Source of the DNA: Zeaxanthinibacter enoshimensis
Lineage (GTDB): Bacteria > Bacteroidota > Bacteroidia > Flavobacteriales > Flavobacteriaceae
DNA length: 64,000 nucleotides
Reading direction: 5' to 3'
Assembly (NCBI RefSeq): GCF_004362865.1
Contig: NZ_SNYI01000002.1
Span: 710,099-774,098, forward strand
Part shown: positions 1-7,881 of the stretch, piece by piece
Position numbering within the stretch: position 1 is the stretch's first letter
Layout of the letters: each line of letters starts with the position of its first letter
Notes under the pieces: generated by a model
The model's database searches: none
Told to the model about the DNA's origin: nothing
What the model saw: the letters and a program-made list of their open reading frames with translations, nothing else
Position numbers and translations under genes: made by a program

Positions 1-522
1 ATTCCTGGAGGTGATTTCTTCAGCTGGCACCAGGTGCATAACCAGGAACAGCGTACAAATTTTGTAACCTATAACCTGGTGGATGGAATAAACACCATCG
101 ATTTTGGCCATCGTGAAGATGGGGTTGGCCTGGATAAAGTGTACGTCACCAAGACAGGTAGTGTGCCCAATGGGACAGGTAATGCAGCCTCTAACTGTAA
201 TAATAATGCAGCCAAATCCGCTGTGACAGATCCCCTGATCATCACCCTCAATAAGGACATATACAAGCTGGAACTGTATCCGAACCCGACGTCTGAGTTA
301 GCCAATGTAGTTCTCGATCAGAATATCCCACGACTGGAACAAATCCTGATCTTTGACGCATCAGGGCGATTAGTGAGAACACAGAAGTTAAATGGGAGGG
401 CCGGAACCGGAATTCAACAACATGAAGTTAAAGTGGATGGCCTGGAAGAAGGAACCTACCACCTGCAATTCCTTACGGAAGATGGGAATTCATTCTATAA
501 ACAATTGGTGGTAAAGAAATAA
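1..522 (+). CDS. C-terminal end of a T9SS-secreted protein (5' truncated)
   Basis: The reading frame is open from the first base of the window, so the gene starts upstream and only its last 173 codons are visible. The C-terminal ~80 residues form a type A sorting domain of the type IX secretion system: a YPNPTSE motif, then short beta strands with the signature DASGRLV, a GTY turn and a Lys-Lys end (VVKK). Proteins with this tail cross the outer membrane and are usually released or anchored at the surface after the tail is removed. The part before the tail (GVGLDKVYVT and an Asn-rich stretch) may be the end of a carbohydrate-binding or jelly-roll module, but the enzyme or adhesin it belongs to cannot be told from this fragment. 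Confidence 0.85.
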   Translation: MPGGDFFSWHQVHNQEQRTNFVTYNLVDGINTIDFGHREDGVGLDKVYVTKTGSVPNGTGNAASNCNNNAAKSAVTDPLIITLNKDIYKLELYPNPTSELANVVLDQNIPRLEQILIFDASGRLVRTQKLNGRAGTGIQQHEVKVDGLEEGTYHLQFLTEDGNSFYKQLVVKK

Positions 523-524
523 TT

Positions 525-1265
525 CTAATAAAAGGTTTCAATAGTCTTGTGAATCACCGGCGTGACCATTTTCTGGATCTTCCTGGAAATGGTCACTTCT
601 TTTAAAGACTGTAATTGCTGCATATTGTGAACATCAGACCCAATAAAATCGATCATATTTTCTTCCAACAGCCTGTGAGCGATTTTCGGTATTTCCTTAC
701 CGTAGTAATTACTTAAGCTTAAGAGGTTCAGCTGGAATAAAATGCCCTCGGCCCTGAATTTTTTATACTTCCCGAACCGTTGATGCAAAAAGGCATATCG
801 CTCCGGATGTGCGAGTACTGGAAACTGGTGGTTGCTGGCTACCTTAACGATAGCCTCGTCAAAATGAATAGGCGGCTGCAGGTAAGACATCTCTACCAGC
901 AGATAACCTTTTCTCAGGGGCAGAATATCTCCTTTCTCTACCAGGGGAATAAAGTTCTCATCGATCATATGCTCGGCGGCAAAGCCAAGCTCAATATCAT
1001 CCATACCCATTTCCACCAACTCATTTTTCACCTTACCATGCGCCTTCTCAATACTCTCTTTTGTATTGGGGTAGTAGTTGTGCATGATGTGCGGGGTGGC
1101 CACGAAGTTTTTAACTCCAAATTCTGAGAACCCTTTAATAAGCGCCAGGGAATCTTCTACAGTCTTAGCACCGTCATCTATCCCCGGGAGAATATGGTTG
1201 TGTATATCAACAAAATTTTCCAGCTGGTCGACCAGGAAATGCTTTTTACTGAATAAGTGAATCAT
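525..1265 (-). CDS. CpsB/YwqE-type tyrosine-protein phosphatase (PHP domain)
   Basis: A protein of 246 residues with the metal-binding motifs of the PHP-fold tyrosine phosphatases CpsB and YwqE: DIHNHILPGIDDGA (residues 20-33), ATPHIMHN near residue 57, a Glu-His pair (AAEHM), LAHPERY and IGSDVHN near the C terminus. These His, Asp and Glu side chains hold the metal cluster that hydrolyses phosphotyrosine. In this family the usual substrate is the tyrosine kinase that controls export of capsule or exopolysaccharide. No polysaccharide genes are visible here, so the partner kinase must be elsewhere. The length is normal for the family. A good TTG/TATTTTTG promoter lies just upstream. The gene converges on the T9SS protein gene with only two bases between the stops. 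Confidence 0.85.
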   Translation of the reverse strand: MIHLFSKKHFLVDQLENFVDIHNHILPGIDDGAKTVEDSLALIKGFSEFGVKNFVATPHIMHNYYPNTKESIEKAHGKVKNELVEMGMDDIELGFAAEHMIDENFIPLVEKGDILPLRKGYLLVEMSYLQPPIHFDEAIVKVASNHQFPVLAHPERYAFLHQRFGKYKKFRAEGILFQLNLLSLSNYYGKEIPKIAHRLLEENMIDFIGSDVHNMQQLQSLKEVTISRKIQKMVTPVIHKTIETFY

Positions 1266-1284
1266 GGTGGTTGCAATTCAGCTG

Positions 1285-1315
1285 CAAAAATAGGTTTTCT
1301 TGCTGTAAGTCTCAA
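1285..1315 (-). promoter_or_regulatory. Promoter of the CpsB-like phosphatase gene
   Basis: On the minus strand a -33 TTG (1315-1313) is separated by 20 bp from a perfect -7 box TATTTTTG (1292-1285). This matches the Bacteroidota primary sigma consensus. The start codon is 19 bp downstream of the box. Confidence 0.6.
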
Positions 1316-1429
1316 TTGTTAAAAACCCTTAAAAAAAAGAGGTGTCTTTATATACCATTAAGATTTGCGCCAATAAAGAACGTACTCCTGGTATAATTTC
1401 AACATATTGCCATCAAATAAAAAGAACAC

Positions 1430-1978
1430 ATGAAAACAGTATCGCGACTCGCTTTATTCTTATTGATCCCTCTCACAGTATTATCTTGTAAAGAGGAGAA
1501 GGATGAAAAAAAAGTGACGGTTGAAGAATCAGAAATTGACACCATGGGGGAAATGACTACAGACATGGCCGAAACTTCTTTTGATACAGGCTTAGATGGT
1601 GCTGTCTTTCATCATTACCTCGAGGTGAAAAACGCTCTTTTCGAGGGAGACCAGGATGCCGTTTCTGTAGCTGCGGCGAACATGGCAAGAGGATTTGATG
1701 AACAGCAACCCGAACTTGAAAATCTTGCTGCAGATATCTCCAGGGCAAAGGATATAGACACACAACGACAGCTGTTCTCCGAATTTACCCATGAACTGGA
1801 GCCACTGATCTACGACAACCTGCAGAATGGCCAGATCTATAAGCAGTACTGTCCTATGGCATTCAATAATAAGGGAGGCTACTGGCTTTCAGATTCCAAA
1901 GAAATCCGAAACCCTTATTTCGGGGAAAAGATGGCCAACTGTGGATCCATTAAAGAAACAATCACACCAAAGAGTTAA
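1430..1978 (+). CDS. DUF3347 domain lipoprotein
   Basis: A protein of 182 residues with a lipoprotein signal peptide; the acylated Cys is residue 20 (TVLSC). An acidic linker follows, then a DUF3347 domain from about residue 55 to the end, recognised by the ending QYCPMAFNNKGGYWLSD, then IRNPYFGEKMANCG. DUF3347 domains occur alone or fused to copper-efflux adaptor proteins of the CusB type. The conserved Cys, Met and His positions suggest binding of a soft metal, but this is not proven for the family. The protein would sit in the periplasm, anchored to a membrane. The next gene on the same strand encodes a Met-rich lipoprotein, which may be functionally linked. No clear promoter box was found. 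Confidence 0.75.
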   Translation: MKTVSRLALFLLIPLTVLSCKEEKDEKKVTVEESEIDTMGEMTTDMAETSFDTGLDGAVFHHYLEVKNALFEGDQDAVSVAAANMARGFDEQQPELENLAADISRAKDIDTQRQLFSEFTHELEPLIYDNLQNGQIYKQYCPMAFNNKGGYWLSDSKEIRNPYFGEKMANCGSIKETITPKS

Positions 1979-2097
1979 AATATTTTTTCCTGTGTAAACT
2001 TCGTTTACAAGGACAAACTGAGCACTGGTTAAAACCCGTGCACTGATCAAGGATGCTGTAAGGTGTCCCGGAATTCTATTAACCTAAAATTATAAAA

Positions 2098-2679
2098 ATG
2101 AAACTATTCAGAAATACTTTATTGATCTCAGGTACCGCCTTATTAATGGCGAGCTGTGGTGCGAACAAATCGACCGCAGAGCAATTAGAAGACGAGGATT
2201 ATAAGAACAGGATGTTCCAGACCATTGTCTCGGATGAAGATAATTTTACAGACCTGTTGGAAAAAGCTCATAATATAAGACAGGCCGAACTGATCCTTAT
2301 CAAAGATCACCTGGATATGATGGAGAGCGGAAAAGTAAAATCCCTGGTTGCCGATCAACCGGAACTGCAACAGCGAATGAAAGCTCTGATGCAGGAGAAA
2401 CTAAATGAGAACCCACAGTTATGCCTTAACGTAAAAGACAAACTGATGGAGGATCAGGATTTCAGGGAAGCCGTTATGGCCGACCTCAGGGATGACTTCG
2501 CTAATGACCCGGAAATGGTTGACATGGTCATAGTCAGAATGTCCGAAGATTCTGAATTCAGGAAAGAGATCCTTAGAAGAATGATGGAGGATGAAGAGAT
2601 GAAAATGATGATCCGTAAAGATATGGAAGAGTACGAAGCATCACTTCAGCCACATATGAGTAAAGACGGTACACGGTAA
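2098..2679 (+). CDS. Methionine-rich hypothetical lipoprotein
   Basis: I do not recognise a named family. The 193-residue product has a lipoprotein signal with the modified Cys at position 20 (LMASC). The mature part is almost wholly helical and very charged, and 19 of the 193 residues are Met. They cluster in the second half in spaced pairs (EMVDMV, RRMMEDEEMKMM, KDM). Such Met clusters can bind Cu(I) or Ag(I), but they also occur in surface helices that merely pack together. The gene lies 119 bp after the DUF3347 lipoprotein gene on the same strand and ends at a strong terminator. The start was chosen because it gives the signal peptide. Confidence 0.65.
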   Translation: MKLFRNTLLISGTALLMASCGANKSTAEQLEDEDYKNRMFQTIVSDEDNFTDLLEKAHNIRQAELILIKDHLDMMESGKVKSLVADQPELQQRMKALMQEKLNENPQLCLNVKDKLMEDQDFREAVMADLRDDFANDPEMVDMVIVRMSEDSEFRKEILRRMMEDEEMKMMIRKDMEEYEASLQPHMSKDGTR

Positions 2680-2701
2680 TCCCTGATTACCTGCAATATT
2701 T

Positions 2702-2727
2702 AAAGAGGGCAGTTGCCCTCTTTTTTT
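2702..2727 (+). terminator. Rho-independent terminator after the Met-rich lipoprotein gene
   Basis: Perfect 10-bp stem AAAGAGGGCA / TGCCCTCTTT with a 2-base loop, running into a T tract. It begins 22 bp after the stop codon. Confidence 0.85.
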
Positions 2728-3057
2728 ATGATATACGAACGAAGAATTCGGATCCTTGATAAAGCTGCGAGTAGAGATCAATAATAGCTGATTTTTGGTT
2801 TGGACCGAAAGGTTCAAAAGTGGCTTCAGGTGTAAAGCATTAATCCACAAGTAATTAACATGGCTCAATGGAGCTAAAAGTTGAATAAATTTTTCCGTTT
2901 TGCGACTTTCATAGTGATATGTAAGAGATATCTTCTGTTTAATGTAAGATTGTAAATATATTTGGTCGCAAATCTTGAAATTTTGTTTAAAAAAATGAAC
3001 TTTGAAGAATCCTTAAATTAGGTAATCTATTATCTTTAATATTCTAAATGACAGGCG
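2728..3057 (+). promoter_or_regulatory. Leader and control region of the RsbQ-like gene
   Basis: No coding gene is visible between the terminator and the hydrolase start. A perfect -7 box TATATTTG lies at 2957-2964 with no convincing -33 element, giving a leader of about 90 bases. Directly after the box is GTCGCAAA (2965-2972), the exact inverse of TTTGCGAC at 2899-2906. The two arms bracket the promoter and could bind a regulator. The rest is AT-rich. Confidence 0.45.
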
Positions 3058-3867
3058 ATGGATGTAATTAAAAGAAATAATGTGAGAGTGCTGGGTGAAG
3101 GTACCCAGGTACTGATGTTTGCGCATGGTTTCGGATGTGATCAGACCATGTGGCGTTACATAATTCCTGCTTATGAAAAAGATTACAAGATCGTTCTCTT
3201 TGATTACGTGGGATGTGGAAAGTCAGATATATCCCAGTTCACCGAGGAGCGCTACAGTTCGCTGCACGGCTATGCCCAGGATATTATCGAAATTTGTGAA
3301 AGTCTCAATTTAAAGGATGTTATTCTCGTCGGTCATTCCGTCAGCTCTATGGTAGGAATGCTGGCTTCTATAAAGCGACCGGATTATTTCCGCTCATTAA
3401 TACTGGTTTGTCCATCTCCATGTTATATTAATAAACCGGGCTATCGTGGTGGATTTGAAGAGAAAGATCTTGAAGGGCTGATGGAAGTTATGGATAATAA
3501 TTATGTTGGGTGGGCAAGTTTCCTGGCCCCTGTGGTGATGAAGAACCAGGAGCAACCCGGCCTGACCGAAGAACTTGAAAAAAGTTTCTGTTCAATGGAC
3601 AAAGAGATCACCCAGAATTTTGCCAGGATCACCTTTTTCTCAGACAACCGAGAAGACCTGTCCAAAGTCAAGGTACCAAGCCTGGTACTCCAATGCTCCG
3701 AGGATGATATTGCCCCCAAAGAGGTGGGTGAGTACGTAAATGATAAGTTAGAAAACAGTACAATTTATTATATGGATGCTACCGGGCACTGCCCTCACAT
3801 GAGTCATCCCGAGGAAACGATCGAATGTATTTCGCGTTACCTGGAAACGGAGCTGGCGATCTCATGA
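3058..3867 (+). CDS. RsbQ-like alpha/beta hydrolase (signalling type)
   Basis: A protein of 269 residues without a signal peptide. It resembles RsbQ of Bacillus subtilis and the related plant receptors KAI2 and D14: AHGFGCDQTMWR near residue 22 (oxyanion hole), nucleophile Ser94 in GHSVSS, Asp216 in CSEDDIAP and His244 in ATGHCPHMS. The catalytic triad is therefore complete. In B. subtilis RsbQ is not a metabolic enzyme: it is needed for the PAS-containing phosphatase RsbP to sense energy stress. Here the stop codon overlaps the start of a PAS histidine kinase gene (ATGA), so the two proteins are probably made together and work together. The ligand is unknown. A plain esterase role cannot be excluded. 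Confidence 0.85.
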   Translation: MDVIKRNNVRVLGEGTQVLMFAHGFGCDQTMWRYIIPAYEKDYKIVLFDYVGCGKSDISQFTEERYSSLHGYAQDIIEICESLNLKDVILVGHSVSSMVGMLASIKRPDYFRSLILVCPSPCYINKPGYRGGFEEKDLEGLMEVMDNNYVGWASFLAPVVMKNQEQPGLTEELEKSFCSMDKEITQNFARITFFSDNREDLSKVKVPSLVLQCSEDDIAPKEVGEYVNDKLENSTIYYMDATGHCPHMSHPEETIECISRYLETELAIS

Positions 3868-5066
3868 ATGAAGCTTCGACACAATTCCCCTGTTATTTAT
3901 TCAGCTTTACGGTAGACGGTTATTTAACGGACATAAACGATATTCTTTTAAGATCGTTAGGTTATGAACGGGATGAACTGATTCCTGATTTCAGGTTTGA
4001 AGATATACTGACCAAAGGCAGCCGTATTTTTTTTAAAACACATTTTTTGCCGATGCTGATGATGCAGCATAAGGTGAACGAGATGTTTTTATCCTTCAAC
4101 ACCAAGCAAGAACAGGATTTTCCGGTACTGATCAATCTTACCTTAGAAGAAAAGGAAGGTAAACGCGTGATCCACGCTGCGGGAATCCAGATCGAGAAGC
4201 GTAATAAATTCGAGAAAAGTATTATAGAGGCCAAAGAAGCCGCCGAGACGGCACTTAAGGAAAATGTACTGTTGCTGGATATGAAGTCCAAGCTCGAAAG
4301 GAACCAGGACCTACTGGAGCGCCAACTCCATGACTTAAAGCGTATTAACCGGGAACATGTGGAATTCAATAAGATCTTATCACATGATCTGCAGGAGCCT
4401 ATGAGGAAAGTCCGGCTCTTTGCCGGTCTTTTAGAAGGCAAGATCGATAAGAAAGAACTAAATCCTGAATTACAGACCTACCTGGTAAAACTTCTCAGGT
4501 TGTCAGAATACGCCCATGAACTGATCGCCCGCTTACAAAGTTTTCATTCCCTGGAAGACAGGATGAATGATGCCGCCGAAGGTGATCTCGAAGAAATTAT
4601 TGGTGCGGCTCACAGCAGGATAGGTAACGATGAAATTAAAGTGAACCTCGAGGGCATCAAGGAGAGCAGGGTATTCGGGGATATCACCTTACTCACACGG
4701 GTTTTCCGGGAATTGCTCGCCAATGCATGGCAGTTCAGGGACCCGGACCGGCCTGTCGAAGTAGAGATAAAATCGGAGATCGTAACCGATAATTACTACA
4801 AATCACTTACTGGAGCCTACCGTTATATTGATTTTCTACAAATCCAGTTCAAAGATAATGCCTCAGGATTCCCGCCGAACGTTAATGATCGGATCTTTGG
4901 TTTGTTGCAAAAATTTCATGAAAACAGTGGGAGAGGATTGGGACTGGCTTATTGTAAGAAGATTGTCGAGCTCCATAACGGCCGCATCCTTGCCAATACG
5001 CGTCTCAAACAAGGAACCCAGTTCACCATAATTCTACCTAATTCATTGGACGTAAAATATTATTAA
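3864..5066 (+). CDS. PAS-domain sensor histidine kinase coupled to the RsbQ-like hydrolase
   Basis: A soluble kinase of 400 residues: a PAS domain (about 5-110), a coiled-coil linker (115-165), a HisKA dimerisation domain with phospho-acceptor His174 in LSHDLQEPMRK, and a HATPase domain with N box (ELLANAWQF), G1 box (DNASGF) and G2 box (GRGLGLAYCKKIVE). No membrane segment is present, so it senses an internal cue. The start at 3864 was chosen because the ATG overlaps the TGA of the hydrolase gene, which is typical of translational coupling; an in-frame ATG at 3825 would lie inside the hydrolase gene. No response regulator gene follows. By analogy with RsbQ-RsbP, the hydrolase probably supplies the signal to the PAS domain. 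Confidence 0.85.
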   Translation: MNEASTQFPCYLFSFTVDGYLTDINDILLRSLGYERDELIPDFRFEDILTKGSRIFFKTHFLPMLMMQHKVNEMFLSFNTKQEQDFPVLINLTLEEKEGKRVIHAAGIQIEKRNKFEKSIIEAKEAAETALKENVLLLDMKSKLERNQDLLERQLHDLKRINREHVEFNKILSHDLQEPMRKVRLFAGLLEGKIDKKELNPELQTYLVKLLRLSEYAHELIARLQSFHSLEDRMNDAAEGDLEEIIGAAHSRIGNDEIKVNLEGIKESRVFGDITLLTRVFRELLANAWQFRDPDRPVEVEIKSEIVTDNYYKSLTGAYRYIDFLQIQFKDNASGFPPNVNDRIFGLLQKFHENSGRGLGLAYCKKIVELHNGRILANTRLKQGTQFTIILPNSLDVKYY

Positions 5067-5356
5067 AAAGTACATCTTTGACCAACATGAAGCTAAGGAC
5101 TCAAAAGCTTAATGGGTTCATCGATTCAAGGTTACTATTTTAGAAACCAATAAAATATTATTCTATCGTGTCAATTTTCAATGGGACAGCTTTACGGGAA
5201 GTATTACAGACTTCGTATTTTAGTATGTTTACAATCTTGTCATTAACACTGTAAAGGGTATAATCCTTGGAAGTATTTTTAATAAGCTGTAAAATTTGAC
5301 AACACCCCAAAATGTCTTTCAATATTTCTTTAAATAAATCTCCCAGTTAGCGAATT

Positions 5357-6139
5357 ATGTCTGAAACAACTAACACCCCTTATTTTTTACATGGTGAAGG
5401 TGAGATGGCCAGGCTTACCAGGTCCCTGGATTGGGAAAAAACCGGTTTAGGTGATCCTGAACAATGGCCTAATGAGCTTAAAGTGACCCTGGATATAGTG
5501 CTGAATTCAGAATTTCCTATGTTCCTTTTCTGGGGAGATGATTATTTATGCTTCTATAATGATGCATACAGACCAAGCCTCGGGAAGACTGGAAAACATC
5601 CCTCTATCCTGGGAATGAAGGGGAAAGAGGCCTGGCCCGAAATATGGCCGGAAATCGAACCTTTATTACGACAAGTAAGTAAGGGGGAAGGGAAAGTATA
5701 CCGTGAAAATCAATTGATCCCGTTTTACCGGAACGGGGTAGTGGAAAACATGTACTGGACCTTCAGTTACTCGCCTGTTCACAATGAGAAAGGGGAGATT
5801 ACGGCGGTATTGACCGTATGTAGTGAAACTACCGCTTTGGTTCAACGCCAGCAAGATCTCAGGAACAGTGAGCGACGTTTCCGCAGTATGGCCGAGGATA
5901 CGGATTTGTATATCGTCACTGGGGATGAGACTGGTGAAGCTACCTATTTTAACCCTGCATGGACCAAACTTACTGGTGCAGAAATGGATGAGCTTACCGG
6001 GACAGGATGGACAAATTTCGTGCACCCGGAAGATCTTGAGCCTTTTTCATCATTGTATTTTGGTTCCTTTGAGAAAAGAGCTCCTTTTACGGGGAAGTCA
6101 GAGTCAAATCCGCAGATGGTAATTATCGCTGGATTTTAG
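5357..6139 (+). CDS. Multi-PAS sensor histidine kinase, N-terminal part (frameshifted)
   Basis: The first 260 codons of a gene broken by a frameshift near 6091-6094. The visible part holds one PAS domain (about residues 30-150, with LGMKGKEAWPEIWPEI, characteristic of a large flavobacterial PAS kinase group) and the first two thirds of a second one (about 170 onward, AEDTDLYIVT to NFVHPEDLEP). After residue 245 the frame leaves the PAS sequence and stops within 15 codons. There is no signal peptide or membrane segment. The upstream 290 bp (5067-5356) hold no gene and no clear promoter. If the frame were restored the protein would have 799 residues. Confidence 0.7.
   Translation: MSETTNTPYFLHGEGEMARLTRSLDWEKTGLGDPEQWPNELKVTLDIVLNSEFPMFLFWGDDYLCFYNDAYRPSLGKTGKHPSILGMKGKEAWPEIWPEIEPLLRQVSKGEGKVYRENQLIPFYRNGVVENMYWTFSYSPVHNEKGEITAVLTVCSETTALVQRQQDLRNSERRFRSMAEDTDLYIVTGDETGEATYFNPAWTKLTGAEMDELTGTGWTNFVHPEDLEPFSSLYFGSFEKRAPFTGKSESNPQMVIIAGF
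6091..6094 (+). other. Frameshift point in the multi-PAS histidine kinase gene
   Basis: A run of four G. One more G would join the two frames exactly where the PAS fold is interrupted: the first frame reads up to FEKRAPFTG and the second continues with EVRVKSADGNYRWILA, which is the normal end of a PAS core. Both frames are otherwise intact, with no decay on either side. The change may be a sequencing error, a recent mutation or a slippage site. Confidence 0.8.
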
Positions 6140-6285
6140 CCAATGCCACACCCCGTTTTAAACCTGACGGCAGCTTTGCGGGCTATATCGGGATATTTAC
6201 GGATATTACGGAAAGAAAAGAGATAGAGCATAGCTTCGAACTCTTTAAGATCATAGCTGAAAACGCTATCGATCCCTTTATCCTG

Positions 6286-7755
6286 ATGAGGGAAGACGGC
6301 TCTTTTAAATACCTGAACGAGGCGGCATTAGAAAAATGGGGATATACTGAAGAGGAAGCCAGAACTCTGAAAGTTCCCGATGTTGATACTGTATTTGACC
6401 TGGAGGGATTCCGAGAATTATTCAAAGAGGCACAAAAGAATTCGATTCCCCTGTTCGAAACCACGCATATCAACAAGCAGGGGGAGACATATCCCGTAGA
6501 GGTTACGCTTACAGGGATCACCCTGGGTGGTAAAGCTTATATGCACGCAATTGCCAGGGATATTTCTGAACGCAGGAAAGCTGAAAACCTGCTGATGGCA
6601 AGTGAACTGAGATTCCGGCTGCTCGCAGAACAATCCCCTGTCTGGGTATGGATGGCTGATACCGGTCTTAATGTAGAATATGCGAACGGGCAAATGCTCA
6701 ATTATATCGGGCTGAGTGATCTATCACAATTCCTCGGTAAGGTATGGCAAGATGTTGTGCATCCGGATGACCTGCCTGTGATCGTAAAGACCTTCCAGGA
6801 GGCCAGCCAGTCCAGGGAACCCTTTGAATACGAACACCGGGTTAAAGAAGCTGCTACCGGGGAATATAACTGGTTCCACATCAGGGCAGTTCCCAGGTAT
6901 GAAGATGATAAACTTGCGGGTTATATTGGCACAGGAGTCAATATTGATGACCAGAAAGCTTTTACCCGGAAACTTGAGGATGAAGTGGCCGAAAGAACAA
7001 AGGCCCTGGCAGAATCCAACAAGGTCCTGGGTGAAATGAACAAAGAACTGGAGGCATTTGCATATATCTCCAGTCATGACCTGCAGGAACCTTTAAGGAA
7101 GATCCAGACCTTCAGTTCCCAGATCATGTCATTGGACTTTGAGAACCTGACCGATAAAAGTAAGGATAAATTTAACAGGATGCAGCAGGCTGCGGAGCGG
7201 ATGCAGGCCCTTATCCAGGATCTTCTGGCTTATTCCAGGACCAGTACCGAAGAAAGGAACTTTGAACGGACAGATCTGGCTGAACTGGCAGAACAAGTTA
7301 CAGGAACCCTGCAGGAAGAACTGGAAGCACAGGACGCCAGAATAGTGATCGGGGAATTACCTACTGCACCCGTCATTCCATTCCAATTCCAGCAATTACT
7401 CTTTAATTTAATTTCCAATTCCCTTAAATTCCGTAGCCCGGATAGAACTCCGGAAATTCACATTGAAGGTACTGTCATTAAAGGCAAAAAATTAAACCAC
7501 AACAAGGCTGAGCCGGAATCGGAATATTGTTGCATCATGGTCAGGGACAACGGGATCGGGTTTGAACAGAAGTACGCAGACCGCATTTTCGAGGTATTCC
7601 AGCGACTTCATCCGAAAGACAGGTATATTGGTACTGGGATCGGGCTTTCTATTGTTAAGAAGATCGTGGAAAACCACAACGGGGTGATCAGCGCCAGCAG
7701 TGAAGAAGGGCAGGGTACTGAATTCCGTATCTGCATCCCCCTTTCACAAAACTAG
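6286..7755 (+). CDS. Multi-PAS sensor histidine kinase, C-terminal part (frameshifted)
   Basis: The reading frame that continues the broken kinase is open from about 6094; the first ATG in it is at 6286, giving 489 residues. It contains two more PAS domains (roughly 1-95 and 105-225), a coiled coil (228-258), HisKA with phospho-acceptor His264 in ISSHDLQEPLRK, and a HATPase domain (FNLISNSLKFR, DNGIGFE, GTGIGLSIVKKIVE). The catalytic boxes are complete. This HisKA type is common in soluble bacteriophytochrome-like kinases. As it stands, the fragment lacks its first two sensory domains and would need its own translation start. No response regulator gene is adjacent. Confidence 0.75.
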   Translation: MREDGSFKYLNEAALEKWGYTEEEARTLKVPDVDTVFDLEGFRELFKEAQKNSIPLFETTHINKQGETYPVEVTLTGITLGGKAYMHAIARDISERRKAENLLMASELRFRLLAEQSPVWVWMADTGLNVEYANGQMLNYIGLSDLSQFLGKVWQDVVHPDDLPVIVKTFQEASQSREPFEYEHRVKEAATGEYNWFHIRAVPRYEDDKLAGYIGTGVNIDDQKAFTRKLEDEVAERTKALAESNKVLGEMNKELEAFAYISSHDLQEPLRKIQTFSSQIMSLDFENLTDKSKDKFNRMQQAAERMQALIQDLLAYSRTSTEERNFERTDLAELAEQVTGTLQEELEAQDARIVIGELPTAPVIPFQFQQLLFNLISNSLKFRSPDRTPEIHIEGTVIKGKKLNHNKAEPESEYCCIMVRDNGIGFEQKYADRIFEVFQRLHPKDRYIGTGIGLSIVKKIVENHNGVISASSEEGQGTEFRICIPLSQN

Positions 7756-7881
7756 CAGGATACTAGTTCCCGTCAATCGATTTTTTTACAGCCTCTTTAT
7801 CCTGTTAAATAATTGACTAATAGCTAGTTACCTTCATTTATTAAAGAATAGCTTTAAATGAACCGGGTCGATCTCATTATT

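Noticed and set aside
7829-7842. A TACC-N3-ATT sequence resembling a single AraC half-site
   Set aside because: It lacks the ATTACRG end, has no partner 21 bp away, and lies downstream of the last gene of the cluster.
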